DNA from: AWTP1-13 sp039808585
Lineage (GTDB): Bacteria > Pseudomonadota > Alphaproteobacteria > Rhizobiales > Hyphomicrobiaceae
Assembly (NCBI GenBank): GCA_039808585.1
Contig: JBDHTJ010000001.1
Location: forward strand, 9,528-73,527
DNA: 64,000 nucleotides
Direction: 5' to 3'
Positions 51,766 through 59,743 of the stretch are shown piece after piece (the first letter of the stretch is position 1; every line of letters starts with the position of its first letter). The position numbers and the translations under genes are program-made. The notes beneath the pieces were generated by a model. It did not search any database and was not told the DNA's origin. It worked only from the letters and a program-made list of their open reading frames with translations.

Positions 51766-53307
51766 TCAACGTTTCTCGGCGGTGGCCGGATCAGTGGCAG
51801 CCTTGAGGTAGGCAATGAGTGCGGCCCGCTGGCTGGCGTCGGTCATGCGCTGCAGCGGCATCTTGGAGCCGGGCGTGTAGGTGTCGGGCCCCTCGGCGAA
51901 CAGGCGGTCCACCGTTTCCTCGTTCCAAACGATATCCATGGAGCGCAGGGCGTCGGAATAAGGATAGCCCGGCAGCGTGCCGATCCTGCGGCCGAACACC
52001 CCCCACAGCGTGGGGCCGGCACGGTTGCCGCCGTCCTTCTCCAGCGTGTGGCAGATGCTGCATTTGCGCGCGAACTGAAGCTCCCCCGCAGCCAGGATGT
52101 CGTTGCCCTCCGGGCGCACCTGGAAGCGCCGGGGCCCGGCGTTGGCCAGCGGCTCGAACGCCTCGCGTGGCGCGATCCGCCAGAGCGTGGCGAAGTCGTC
52201 GAGACCGCCGTAATAGAGCCCCGTCCCGTCCGCGACGAACGCCATCGCCCAGATGGGCCCGAACAGGTTGCGATAGTCTTCCACCTCCGCCGCGTCCGGC
52301 AGGCGGAACACGCGGATGCGCCCGTCGCCGCTGCCGATGGCGGCAAGCCCGGGCTTGGCCGTCACCGCCACCGAGAGGATGGGCCGCTCCACCGCCGGCA
52401 ACTCTTTGATCAGCGCCCCGCTCGCAGCATCGACGATCCCGGAAGCTCCGTTGAGCGCTCCATAGAGCAGGTTGCCGTCGGGCAGACGGGCCAGAACATT
52501 CACGCCCCAGCCGTTCTGGTAGAGCGGACGCAGGAACTCGCCCTTGCTGCTCCACGCGCCGATCGTGCCGTCTGCGCTCGCCGTGAAGATGCTCTGTCCG
52601 TCCGCGGAAAAGACGGCCGCATTCACCGGCCCCTTGTGTTCAGTGAGGACGGGCCCGGGCTTCAGATCTTTCAGGTCCCATAACCGCCCAGTGCGTTCCC
52701 AACTCGCGCTGACGGCCCAGCGGCCGTCGGGCGACAGCGAAAGCCCCACGACCTTCGCCTCATGCCCCTCGAAGCGGTGGACGAGCGTGCGCGTGGCCAG
52801 ATCCCAGACCGCGATCTTGCCGTCATCGGCCGCGGCCAGCACGCGCGTTGAGCCCGGTATGAAGGCCACTGCATTCACCGCGCCGCCATGGTCTTCCAGT
52901 CGCGCGACCGCCGTCGGATCCTCGCGCGTCACGTCCCACGCCATGAGGCTGTAGTCGAACGAGCCGGTGAGGATGCGGCCGCTCGCAAGGTCCGAGGCAA
53001 TCGCCTTGATCGGCCCGCCGTGGCCGAGCAGGTTCCCCTTGCCCGCCCGCCGTTGCCGCAGGGCCTCGGCGCGACCGGGGCGCGGCGCAGCCTCTGCCGG
53101 AGGAGCGGACGCAGAAGGCGACGGGGGCGCAGCTGCGGGCGGCCCCGCCGTCGATTGCGCGTGTGCCAACGGGGTGATTGTCAGCTGAACAGCGAGACAG
53201 CACGCAAGGAGCGTCAACAGACAGCTCGGCGCCACCCGAGAGGCATCGCGCGACGAGGCGCGACGCCAGCCCGGACGGGCCGTCACAGCGCCGCCTGCAC
53301 GCCTCAT
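51766..53307 (-). CDS. WD40 seven-bladed propeller fused to cytochrome c
   Basis: A 513-residue exported protein. A signal peptide (residues ~25-50: LLTLLACCLAVQLTITPLAH) is followed by a Pro/Ala-rich linker and seven WD40-like repeats beginning near residues 94, 137, 179, 222, 262, 303 and 346 (for example GKIAVWDL, TGRLWDL, FATLWRI). A C-terminal class I cytochrome c domain carries heme motif CSICH at 416-420 and probable axial Met483 (GSKMPLQRM). The ATG overlaps the stop of the cytochrome b subunit as ATGA. It may be the periplasmic electron acceptor of the formate dehydrogenase; the propeller could dock it. Confidence 0.88.
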   Translation of the reverse strand: MRRAGGAVTARPGWRRASSRDASRVAPSCLLTLLACCLAVQLTITPLAHAQSTAGPPAAAPPSPSASAPPAEAAPRPGRAEALRQRRAGKGNLLGHGGPIKAIASDLASGRILTGSFDYSLMAWDVTREDPTAVARLEDHGGAVNAVAFIPGSTRVLAAADDGKIAVWDLATRTLVHRFEGHEAKVVGLSLSPDGRWAVSASWERTGRLWDLKDLKPGPVLTEHKGPVNAAVFSADGQSIFTASADGTIGAWSSKGEFLRPLYQNGWGVNVLARLPDGNLLYGALNGASGIVDAASGALIKELPAVERPILSVAVTAKPGLAAIGSGDGRIRVFRLPDAAEVEDYRNLFGPIWAMAFVADGTGLYYGGLDDFATLWRIAPREAFEPLANAGPRRFQVRPEGNDILAAGELQFARKCSICHTLEKDGGNRAGPTLWGVFGRRIGTLPGYPYSDALRSMDIVWNEETVDRLFAEGPDTYTPGSKMPLQRMTDASQRAALIAYLKAATDPATAEKR

Positions 53308-54476
53308 TCGGCGGGCGCCATCCTGGCCCCGCCTGCATCCGCCACGCGAGCGTTTCCGAGCTTCTTGATCTCTTCCTCGGCCCACAGGCTGTGATGCTCC
53401 TTGGCCCAGTTCACATCCACTTCGCCCGATCCCATGGCGTCGAACGCGCCCTGCATGCCCACCGTTCCGATGTAGATGTGGGCGATGATCACCACCATCA
53501 TCGCCAGCGCGACGATGCCGTGCCAGCTGGTGGCGTATTGCATCTCTTCCACCGGCGTGAGGTTCGTCGGGAAGCTGAAACCCAACAGGTTGATGAGTTC
53601 GAAGGTCTTGCCGAACATCGCCGTCTGGAACGGGAACAGCAGTGCGATGCCTGAGAGCGACAGCGACACGCCCGAGAACATCACCAGCCAGAACAGGATC
53701 TTCTGCCCTGCATTGAACTTCCATGAGGGCGGGTGCGAGCCCTTCACGACCATGCCGCCGCCCTTCATCAGCCACACCAGATCCTGCCGCGTCGGGAAGT
53801 TGTTGGCCACCCACAGCACGAAGGTCAGCGCCAGGCTCACCATGAAAGCGAACGCCACGTAGTTGTGCACCAGCTTGCCGAAGTGCGACAGCGAAGCGAA
53901 CGCGTCGGGCCCCAGCACAGGCAGCAGCACGTAGCGGCCGTAGAGCACGTTGAGGCCAGTCAGGCCCAGGATCAGAAACGACGTCGCGAGCAGCCAGTGG
54001 CCGAAGCGCTCGATCGTGTTGAAGCGCACGATGGTGTAGCCCGCCCAGCCGTGATCGATGGTGATGCGGCCGCGCAAAAGGTAGAACAGCGCGAGCAGGA
54101 TGATCATGCCGCCCAGGCCGTAGGCGCCGTAGGTGGGCAGCGGCCCGTTACGGAAGTTGCGCCATGCCTCGCCTTGCGACTGCACAAGCTGCCCCGCCTT
54201 CTTGTCGGGGATCGAGACTTGGCCGCTGATGCCCTCGCGCACCTTGCGCCACATCTCGATGTCGTAGTTGCCGGGCCGCTCCGGCTGCACGAGGTTGCCG
54301 CCGGGGTTCACCGCGTTGGCAGGCGGGCGAACGTTGGGATTGGGCTGGCCCTGTGCCGAGGCATCCTGGAAATGAGCGAAAGTCAGGGCGCACAGCAGCG
54401 CGATTGCGGCGAGCATCACGACGAAGCGTGCGCGCACGGCGGCCTTGGCGTTCCGAGCCCGTTCGATTGACTTCAT
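53304..54476 (-). CDS. Formate dehydrogenase gamma subunit (cytochrome b)
   Basis: A 390-residue protein with a cleavable signal peptide (FVVMLAAIALLCALTFAHFQ), an extra periplasmic segment of about 75 residues, and then at least four membrane helices (LGGMIILLALFYLLRG; FGHWLLATSFLILGLTGLNV; VAFAFMVSLALTFVLWVANN; ILFWLVMFSGVSLSLSGIAL; WHGIVALAMMVVIIAHIYIG). Histidines FGHWL, LVHNY, TSWHG and IAHIY are candidate heme b ligands. It anchors the dehydrogenase and passes electrons to quinone. It is transcribed with the subunits upstream and overlaps the WD40-cytochrome gene. Confidence 0.9.
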   Translation of the reverse strand: MKSIERARNAKAAVRARFVVMLAAIALLCALTFAHFQDASAQGQPNPNVRPPANAVNPGGNLVQPERPGNYDIEMWRKVREGISGQVSIPDKKAGQLVQSQGEAWRNFRNGPLPTYGAYGLGGMIILLALFYLLRGRITIDHGWAGYTIVRFNTIERFGHWLLATSFLILGLTGLNVLYGRYVLLPVLGPDAFASLSHFGKLVHNYVAFAFMVSLALTFVLWVANNFPTRQDLVWLMKGGGMVVKGSHPPSWKFNAGQKILFWLVMFSGVSLSLSGIALLFPFQTAMFGKTFELINLLGFSFPTNLTPVEEMQYATSWHGIVALAMMVVIIAHIYIGTVGMQGAFDAMGSGEVDVNWAKEHHSLWAEEEIKKLGNARVADAGGARMAPAE

Positions 54477-54582
54477 CCCTTCCCTCCTCAGGCCAGGCCT
54501 CGCTTTGCGGGCCGCCCTCGTTCTTTCTCTTGTGGCGCCGGTTTGGGGCTCACGCGATGTGCAAGCCTCCCAATGAGCCCGG

Positions 54583-54810
54583 TCACCGCTGCAGATTTCC
54601 CCGCTCGGTGAGTTCGCGCTTCTGCTTCTCGGTGAGCGTTGGCGTCTTGTCGCCCTGGTAGACGTGCGGCGTGAAGCTGAGGGGCCGATCCCTCTCGGTC
54701 TCGCGGCAGGCCTGCAGCGTCAGCAGCATCGCGCTGGCAGACGCCATCAGCGCCAGGCGCTTTGCGAGTCTGGCGCAGGTTTCGCGCGGCGAGGTCGATG
54801 CATGATGCAT
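54583..54810 (-). CDS. Small lipoprotein of the formate dehydrogenase locus
   Basis: A 75-residue protein with a basic N-terminus, a hydrophobic stretch (LALMASASAMLLTLQAC) ending in a lipobox-like LQAC, and a short polar mature part (RETERDRPLSFTPHVYQGDK, TPTLTEKQKRELTERGN). The ATG at 54810 is chosen for an AGGGAA 8 nt upstream; an earlier in-frame Met lies at 54840. It sits between the iron-sulfur and cytochrome b genes. The function is unknown. Confidence 0.65.
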   Translation of the reverse strand: MHHASTSPRETCARLAKRLALMASASAMLLTLQACRETERDRPLSFTPHVYQGDKTPTLTEKQKRELTERGNLQR

Positions 54811-54911
54811 CTTGCGTTTCCCTAGATACGTGCGGGACATCAGCTGACTGCGCCCCGGATGGAGCGGGAAGGCGCATGATTGGCGCGCCTTCCCGCACAT
54901 TTGCAGATGTC

Positions 54912-55502
54912 TCAGCCGGACTGTCCGGGATAGGCCTTGCCCCATCCCCAGGCGCCCGAGCCGAAGCCGCGCGTCACGACACGCTCGCGATAGATGGCGG
55001 AGACGACGTCGCCGTCACCGGCGAGCAGCGCCTTCGTCGAGCACATCTCGGCGCAGAGCGGCAGCTTGCCCTCGGCGAGACGGTTGCGACCGTACTTCTT
55101 GAACTGCACCTCTTCCTTCTTCTCCGGACCACCGGCGCAGAAGGTGCACTTGTCCATCTTGCCGCGCGAACCGAAGTTCGAGGCTTGCGGATACTGAGGC
55201 GCACCGAACGGGCAGGCGTAGAAGCAGTAGCCGCAGCCGATGCACAGATCCTTGTTGTGCAGCACCACGCCTTCATCGGTCTGGTAGAAGCAATCCACCG
55301 GGCAGACCGCCATGCACGGTGCGTCCGAGCAGTGCATGCACGCGACCGAGATGGACCGCTCGCCAGGCTTTCCGTCGTTGATGGTGACGACACGCCGGCG
55401 GTTGATGCCCCACGGCACCTCGTGCTCGTTCTTGCACGCTGTAACGCAGGCATTGCACTCGATGCACCGCTCGGCATCGCAGAGGAATTTCATGCGCGCC
55501 AT
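54912..55502 (-). CDS. Formate dehydrogenase beta subunit (4 x [4Fe-4S])
   Basis: A 196-residue ferredoxin-type subunit. Cysteine groups are CIECNACVTACKNEHEVPWG, CMHCSDAPCMAVCPVDCF, CIGCGYCFYACPFG and CTFCAGG...LCAEMCSTKAL, enough for four clusters in the DmsB/FdhB pattern. It lacks the C-terminal membrane helix of FdnH/FdoH, so it resembles the shorter FDH3-type beta subunit. The ATG lies 3 bp after the stop of the alpha subunit. It carries electrons from the molybdenum subunit to the cytochrome b. Confidence 0.92.
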   Translation of the reverse strand: MARMKFLCDAERCIECNACVTACKNEHEVPWGINRRRVVTINDGKPGERSISVACMHCSDAPCMAVCPVDCFYQTDEGVVLHNKDLCIGCGYCFYACPFGAPQYPQASNFGSRGKMDKCTFCAGGPEKKEEVQFKKYGRNRLAEGKLPLCAEMCSTKALLAGDGDVVSAIYRERVVTRGFGSGAWGWGKAYPGQSG

Positions 55503-55505
55503 TGT

Positions 55506-58427
55506 TTAGGCCCTCCAGATCTTGCAGAGCGTGACTTTGGTTTCCTGCATTTGCGTAACGACGTCGTAGCCGTAAGTGGTTGCCGTGTTGGCGCTCTCAC
55601 CCAGCACGATCGGATCGGTGCCTGCAGGATATTTGCTTCTCAGGTCCTTGCCCTGGAAGTGGCCGCCGAAATGGAAGGGCATGAAGGCGACGCCCTTGCC
55701 CACGCGCTCGGTAACCATCGCCATGACCTTGACTTTGCCCTTTTCGGGGCCTTCGAGCCACACCTGCTGGCCGTCCTTGATGCCAAGGTTGTTGGCGTCC
55801 GCAGGGTTGATCTCGACGAACATGTTCTGCTGCAGCTCGGCGAGCCACGGGTTTGAGCGCTGCTCCTCGCCGCCGCCCTCGTACTCCACGAGACGACCCG
55901 ACGTGAGAATGATCGGATAGTCCTTGGAGACGTCGTTCTTCTGGATGGACTCGAACAGCAGAGGCAGACGATTGAGCTTGCGATCCGAGTGCGTCGCGTA
56001 CTTCGGCAGCAGGTCGCGGCGCGTGGTGTACAGCGGCTCGCGGTGCAGCGGCACCGCGTCCGGGAAGTTCCAGACCACCGCACGCGCCTTGCCGTTGCCG
56101 AACGGCGCCAGCCCGTGCTTGATCGCAACGCGCTGGATGCCGCCCGAGAGGTCGTTGGTCCAAAGCACGGTCTCGGGCTTTTCGCCGCCGATCTTGCGGA
56201 TCGTCTCGAGTTCCTTGTCCGTCAGGTCCTTGTCCCAGCCCATCTTCATGAGCAGGCCCATGGACACGGGCGGATGGCCGTCCTTCAGTTCGTTGCCGAC
56301 CGGGAAGCTCTCGACCGCGAGCAGGCTGTCGGCGACAGGGTCGTTCTTCGACCACTTGTCGTTCTCCACCCCCTTCACCGTCAGGCCCCAGTTGACGCGG
56401 AAGTTGAGGCCGCCGTCCGACACGGGCTTCGACGTGTCGTAGAGGTTCGGCGTGCCGGGATGCTTGATCTCCGGGGTCCCCCAGCAGGGCCAGGGCAGGC
56501 CGTAGTAGTCGCCGTCGCAGGGACCGCCGTTGGCTTTCAGCGTCACCTTGTCGAAGGTGTGCTGATTGGCCATGTGCGCCTTCATGCGCTCCGGGCTCTG
56601 GCCGGTGTAGCCCACCGTCCACATGCCGCGGTTCCACTCGCGCGTGATCTCCTCGATCGAGGGCTCGTTGTTCTCCACCTTGATGTTCTTGAACAGCTCC
56701 TTGTCGAAGCCGAACTTCTTGGCGAAGCGGTACATGATCTCGTGATCGGACTTGGCCTCGAAGAACGGGCCGAACACCTTCTCACGCCACTGTACCGAAC
56801 GGTTCGAGGCCGTCACGGAGCCATAGGTCTCGAACTGCGTCGCCGCGGGGAGAAGATAGGTGTTCTCCTGCCGGTCGTGCAGAACCGCCGAGATCGTCGG
56901 ATGCGGGTCGATGACAACCAGCATGTCGAGCTTCTCGTAGGCCTTCTTCTGGTCGGGCCCGCGTGTCTGCGAGTTGGGTGCATGGCCCCAGAACACCATC
57001 GCCTTCAGTGTGTCCTGCTGCTCGACGTTCTTCTTGTCCTCGAGCACGCCGTCGACCCAGCGAGACAACGGAATGCCCGCCGTCTCCATCATCTTCTTGT
57101 CCTTGAAGCGCGCGAGCACCCAGTCGTAGGGGACATCCCATACGCGCGACCAGTGGCGCCATGCGCCTTCCACGAGGCCGTAGTAGCCCGGTAGCGTAAC
57201 CGGCTCGACACCGAAGTCGGTGGCGCCCTGCACGTTGTCATGGCCGCGGAAGATGTTGGTGCCGCCACCTGCGACACCCATGTTGCCGAGGGCGAGCTGC
57301 AGGATGCAGTAGGCGCGCACGTTGGCGTTGCCCACCGTGTGCTGCGTGCCGCCCATGCACCAGATCACCGTGCCGGGCTTGTTGGTGGCCAGCGTCTTGG
57401 CCACGCGCCGCAGCTGCGCGCCGGGAACGCCCGTCACGCGCTCGGTCTCTTCAGGCGTCCACTTCTTCACTTCGTCGCGTACGAAGTCCATGCCCCACAC
57501 GCGCTTGCGGATGAACTCCTTGTCTTCCCACTCGTTCTCGAAGATATGCCAGAGGATGCCCCAGATCAGCGCAATGTCGGTGCCGGGGCGCATGCGCACG
57601 TATTCGGTGGCGTGAGCAGCCGTGCGCGTGAAGCGCGGATCGCACACAATCATCGCGGCGCTGTTCTGCTCCTTGGCCTTGAGCAGATGCTGCAGCGAGA
57701 CAGGGTGCGCCTCTGCTGGATTGCCGCCGATGATGAACATCGCCTTCGACTTCAGGATGTCGTTGTACGAGTTCGTCATGGCGCCATAGCCCCACGTGTT
57801 CGCGACGCCCGCGACCGTGGTGGAGTGACAGATACGCGCCTGGTGATCGACGTTGTTTGTGCCCCAGAAGGCCGCGAACTTGCGGAACAGGTAGGCCTGC
57901 TCGTTGTTGAACTTGGCAGAGCCCATCCAGAACACCGAATCGGCGCCGGACGTCTCGCGGATCTTGAGCAGCTTGCTGCCCACCTCTTCGATCGCCTGGT
58001 CCCATGAGATGCGGGTCCACTTACCGCCCACCATCTTCATGGGGTACTTGAGGCGCCGGTCGCCGTGGGCGTGCTCGCGTACGGAGGCACCCTTGGCGCA
58101 GTGCGCACCGAGGTTGAACGGGCTGTCGAAGCCCGGCTCCTGGCCGATCCAGACGCCGTCCTGCACTTCTGCGATGACCGTGCAGCCGACCGAGCAATGC
58201 GTACAGATGCTCTTCTTGATCTCGATGGCTCCGGTGCCACCCGCGCCTGCCGCTTCGGCTTTCTGCACGCGCGTGCCGGAAATGGTGGCGGCGGCGGCAA
58301 GGCCACCGACGGCAAGGCCCGAACTGCGCAGGAATGCGCGACGGTCGAGCGTGCCGGACTGTTCCTGCTGGAGGCTTGCCGTCAGACGCGCTGAACGTAC
58401 CTGCCCCCCCGACTTCTTCTTAAGCAT
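55506..58427 (-). CDS. Formate dehydrogenase alpha (molybdenum/tungsten catalytic) subunit, cysteine form
   Basis: A 973-residue periplasmic oxidoreductase. The Tat signal has LDRRAFLRSSG (residues 28-38). The [4Fe-4S] cluster cysteines are C75, C78, C82 and C110. The active-site residue is C200 in ARICHSTTVAG, where enteric FdnG has selenocysteine, followed by His201. Downstream motifs include FIIGGNPAEAHPV, GMGGT-like WCMGGTQHTVGNAN and the C-terminal cofactor-binding domain. The length and layout match FdnG/FdoG-type enzymes oxidising formate to CO2. No in-frame TGA is present, so no Sec insertion is needed. Confidence 0.95.
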   Translation of the reverse strand: MLKKKSGGQVRSARLTASLQQEQSGTLDRRAFLRSSGLAVGGLAAAATISGTRVQKAEAAGAGGTGAIEIKKSICTHCSVGCTVIAEVQDGVWIGQEPGFDSPFNLGAHCAKGASVREHAHGDRRLKYPMKMVGGKWTRISWDQAIEEVGSKLLKIRETSGADSVFWMGSAKFNNEQAYLFRKFAAFWGTNNVDHQARICHSTTVAGVANTWGYGAMTNSYNDILKSKAMFIIGGNPAEAHPVSLQHLLKAKEQNSAAMIVCDPRFTRTAAHATEYVRMRPGTDIALIWGILWHIFENEWEDKEFIRKRVWGMDFVRDEVKKWTPEETERVTGVPGAQLRRVAKTLATNKPGTVIWCMGGTQHTVGNANVRAYCILQLALGNMGVAGGGTNIFRGHDNVQGATDFGVEPVTLPGYYGLVEGAWRHWSRVWDVPYDWVLARFKDKKMMETAGIPLSRWVDGVLEDKKNVEQQDTLKAMVFWGHAPNSQTRGPDQKKAYEKLDMLVVIDPHPTISAVLHDRQENTYLLPAATQFETYGSVTASNRSVQWREKVFGPFFEAKSDHEIMYRFAKKFGFDKELFKNIKVENNEPSIEEITREWNRGMWTVGYTGQSPERMKAHMANQHTFDKVTLKANGGPCDGDYYGLPWPCWGTPEIKHPGTPNLYDTSKPVSDGGLNFRVNWGLTVKGVENDKWSKNDPVADSLLAVESFPVGNELKDGHPPVSMGLLMKMGWDKDLTDKELETIRKIGGEKPETVLWTNDLSGGIQRVAIKHGLAPFGNGKARAVVWNFPDAVPLHREPLYTTRRDLLPKYATHSDRKLNRLPLLFESIQKNDVSKDYPIILTSGRLVEYEGGGEEQRSNPWLAELQQNMFVEINPADANNLGIKDGQQVWLEGPEKGKVKVMAMVTERVGKGVAFMPFHFGGHFQGKDLRSKYPAGTDPIVLGESANTATTYGYDVVTQMQETKVTLCKIWRA

Positions 58428-58490
58428 GGATATCTCCCATACGTGCCGGCTGTCTGTTTGAGGAACGAGCCGGTCCCCGGATCAGATTAA

Positions 58491-58685
58491 CTAGCGGGCG
58501 AGTTCGTAATAGCGGCGGACATGTTCCGTCTCGCGATACATCTGCCCGGGCTTCTGCTCGGCCTCTTGTGCCTGCGCGACCACCGGTACAACGGCGGCGC
58601 CGCTGGCTGCAGCCGTTGCGCCCGCCAGCTTGAGGAAGCTGCGCCGGTCGGCGACGGCCTCGATGATGTCCTTGTCCTTCTTCAT
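58491..58685 (-). CDS. Small Tat-exported protein of formate dehydrogenase regions
   Basis: A 64-residue protein: MKKDKDIIEAVADRRSFLKL, AGATAAASGAAVVPVVAQAQ, then a short tail EAEQKPGQMYRETEHVRRYY. The twin-arginine motif DRRSFLK and AQA cleavage site are clear; only about 24 residues would remain. Proteins like this are known as formate dehydrogenase-region Tat targets, and they sit, as here, directly upstream of the alpha subunit. Their function is not established. Confidence 0.85.
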   Translation of the reverse strand: MKKDKDIIEAVADRRSFLKLAGATAAASGAAVVPVVAQAQEAEQKPGQMYRETEHVRRYYELAR

Positions 58686-58753
58686 TTCGTCCTCCGTATG
58701 GAGCCCCTAGGACTCTCGCATTGCAGGCCCGCCTGTGTCGCGGGCCAGTCGCC

Positions 58754-59371
58754 TCAGACCATCTCGAAACCCATGTCCTCGATGGCAATGAACTGCCGTC
58801 CCACCGCACCGAGCGCGGCGTAAAACATCGAACTCTTCGCAATCTCCAGATCGCGGAAGAATACGCTTGCCCAGCTGCCGATGTGTGTTTTGTAGAAGAG
58901 TTTCTGCGCCTCGAGCGGAAGCGGCTCGCCGAAGCTGCCATCGATGAGCCCCGCCATCATCTCGCACAGCGAGGCGATGTGGTCTTCCGGCTCGTGCACG
59001 CCCTCTTCGCGCACGATGCCCAGGCGACGCATGTCGCTGCGCAGCTTGGCAAGCGGCTTCTCATGCAGGAACCCGGTGAGATAGTAGCTGCCATACGGCA
59101 CGAGTTCGCCGCGCACCAAGCCGATGAAAAGCGTTTGATATTCCTCCGCGGCAGCCTGCGCCGTGGTCAGCTGGGCCATGCGGCCGAACGCGCTAATGGC
59201 TTGGCCGAAGGCGCCACCGTCGCCCGACAGAGCGGAGGCGACGCGCAGGTCATCTGCCGCCGGCGCCGAAGACAGGAAGCGCGCAAGCAGGCGGTATGCC
59301 TGTGCGCGCAGGATGTCTTCACCGGTCACCTCGTCCGATGCCGAGCGCGCCACGCCTGACGCCTGCGACAT
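58754..59371 (-). CDS. TorD-family chaperone for the formate dehydrogenase
   Basis: A 205-residue helical protein with the TorD/DmsD/NarJ pattern: GEDILRAQAYRLLARFLSSA, EYQTLFIGLVRGELVPYGSY and PEDHIASLCEMMAGLIDG. These chaperones bind the Tat signal of molybdoenzymes until cofactor is loaded; the neighbouring catalytic subunit is the likely client. I choose ATG 59371 because GGGGGTGG precedes it; an ATG at 59395 and a GTG at 59401 are alternatives without a ribosome-binding site. It is the first gene of the leftward locus. Confidence 0.85.
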   Translation of the reverse strand: MSQASGVARSASDEVTGEDILRAQAYRLLARFLSSAPAADDLRVASALSGDGGAFGQAISAFGRMAQLTTAQAAAEEYQTLFIGLVRGELVPYGSYYLTGFLHEKPLAKLRSDMRRLGIVREEGVHEPEDHIASLCEMMAGLIDGSFGEPLPLEAQKLFYKTHIGSWASVFFRDLEIAKSSMFYAALGAVGRQFIAIEDMGFEMV

Positions 59372-59743
59372 GTCCACCCCCAGGGATAGCGCCATACGCA
59401 CAGAAGTTGCTGTATGGCGATTGTGGATTTTCTTGAGCAGAGCAAATTACACGGAAGCAGCAACTTGACAATCACGCGACACGGGAATTTTTTGGGGTAC
59501 TTATTGTGCAGTGCGAAGAAAAGTTATTCTGGTTATACTGAGCAACAAATCGGCACTACAGCTTGGTGAATTGCGGCGAACGCTGAAGAACAAGCTTGGT
59601 GAGTGCGAACGAAACTTGCCTATGCTCTGGATTATTATACGAAGGTAGGGGCGTCCCACTTCGAGAGCCCCAGGATTTGTTGCACCGGCGGATTCCCATT
59701 ATTGTATGAGAGATCGCGTCCCATCTGACCGCACACGAGCCAC
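59372..59743. promoter_or_regulatory. AT-rich divergent control region between the formate dehydrogenase locus and moaA
   Basis: This 372-bp gene-free stretch is clearly less GC-rich than its surroundings. It contains an imperfect direct repeat with the core AGCTTGGTGA...TGCG..GAACG (59560-59582 and 59593-59611), TATACT at 59534 as a possible -10 element, and a hairpin GGGGC/GCCCC (59648-59671) in the probable moaA leader. No exact FNR box, NarL-type array or molybdenum cofactor riboswitch was recognised. Confidence 0.5.
59560..59611 (+). repeat. Imperfect direct repeat upstream of moaA
   Basis: AGCTTGGTGAATTGCGGCGAACG (59560-59582) recurs as AGCTTGGTGAGTGCGAACG (59593-59611), 33 bp apart (three helical turns). 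Both copies lie inside the AT-rich control region. This could be a tandem regulator site. Confidence 0.55.

Noticed and set aside
55506..58427. Selenocysteine formate dehydrogenase
   Set aside because: The active-site codon is a cysteine codon and no in-frame TGA interrupts the gene.
59465..59493. TTGACA as a -35 element for moaA
   Set aside because: No acceptable -10 hexamer lies 16-18 bp downstream on that strand.
59612..59743. Molybdenum cofactor riboswitch in the moaA leader
   Set aside because: Only a simple GGGGC/GCCCC hairpin is visible; the multi-stem arrangement of that riboswitch could not be found by eye.
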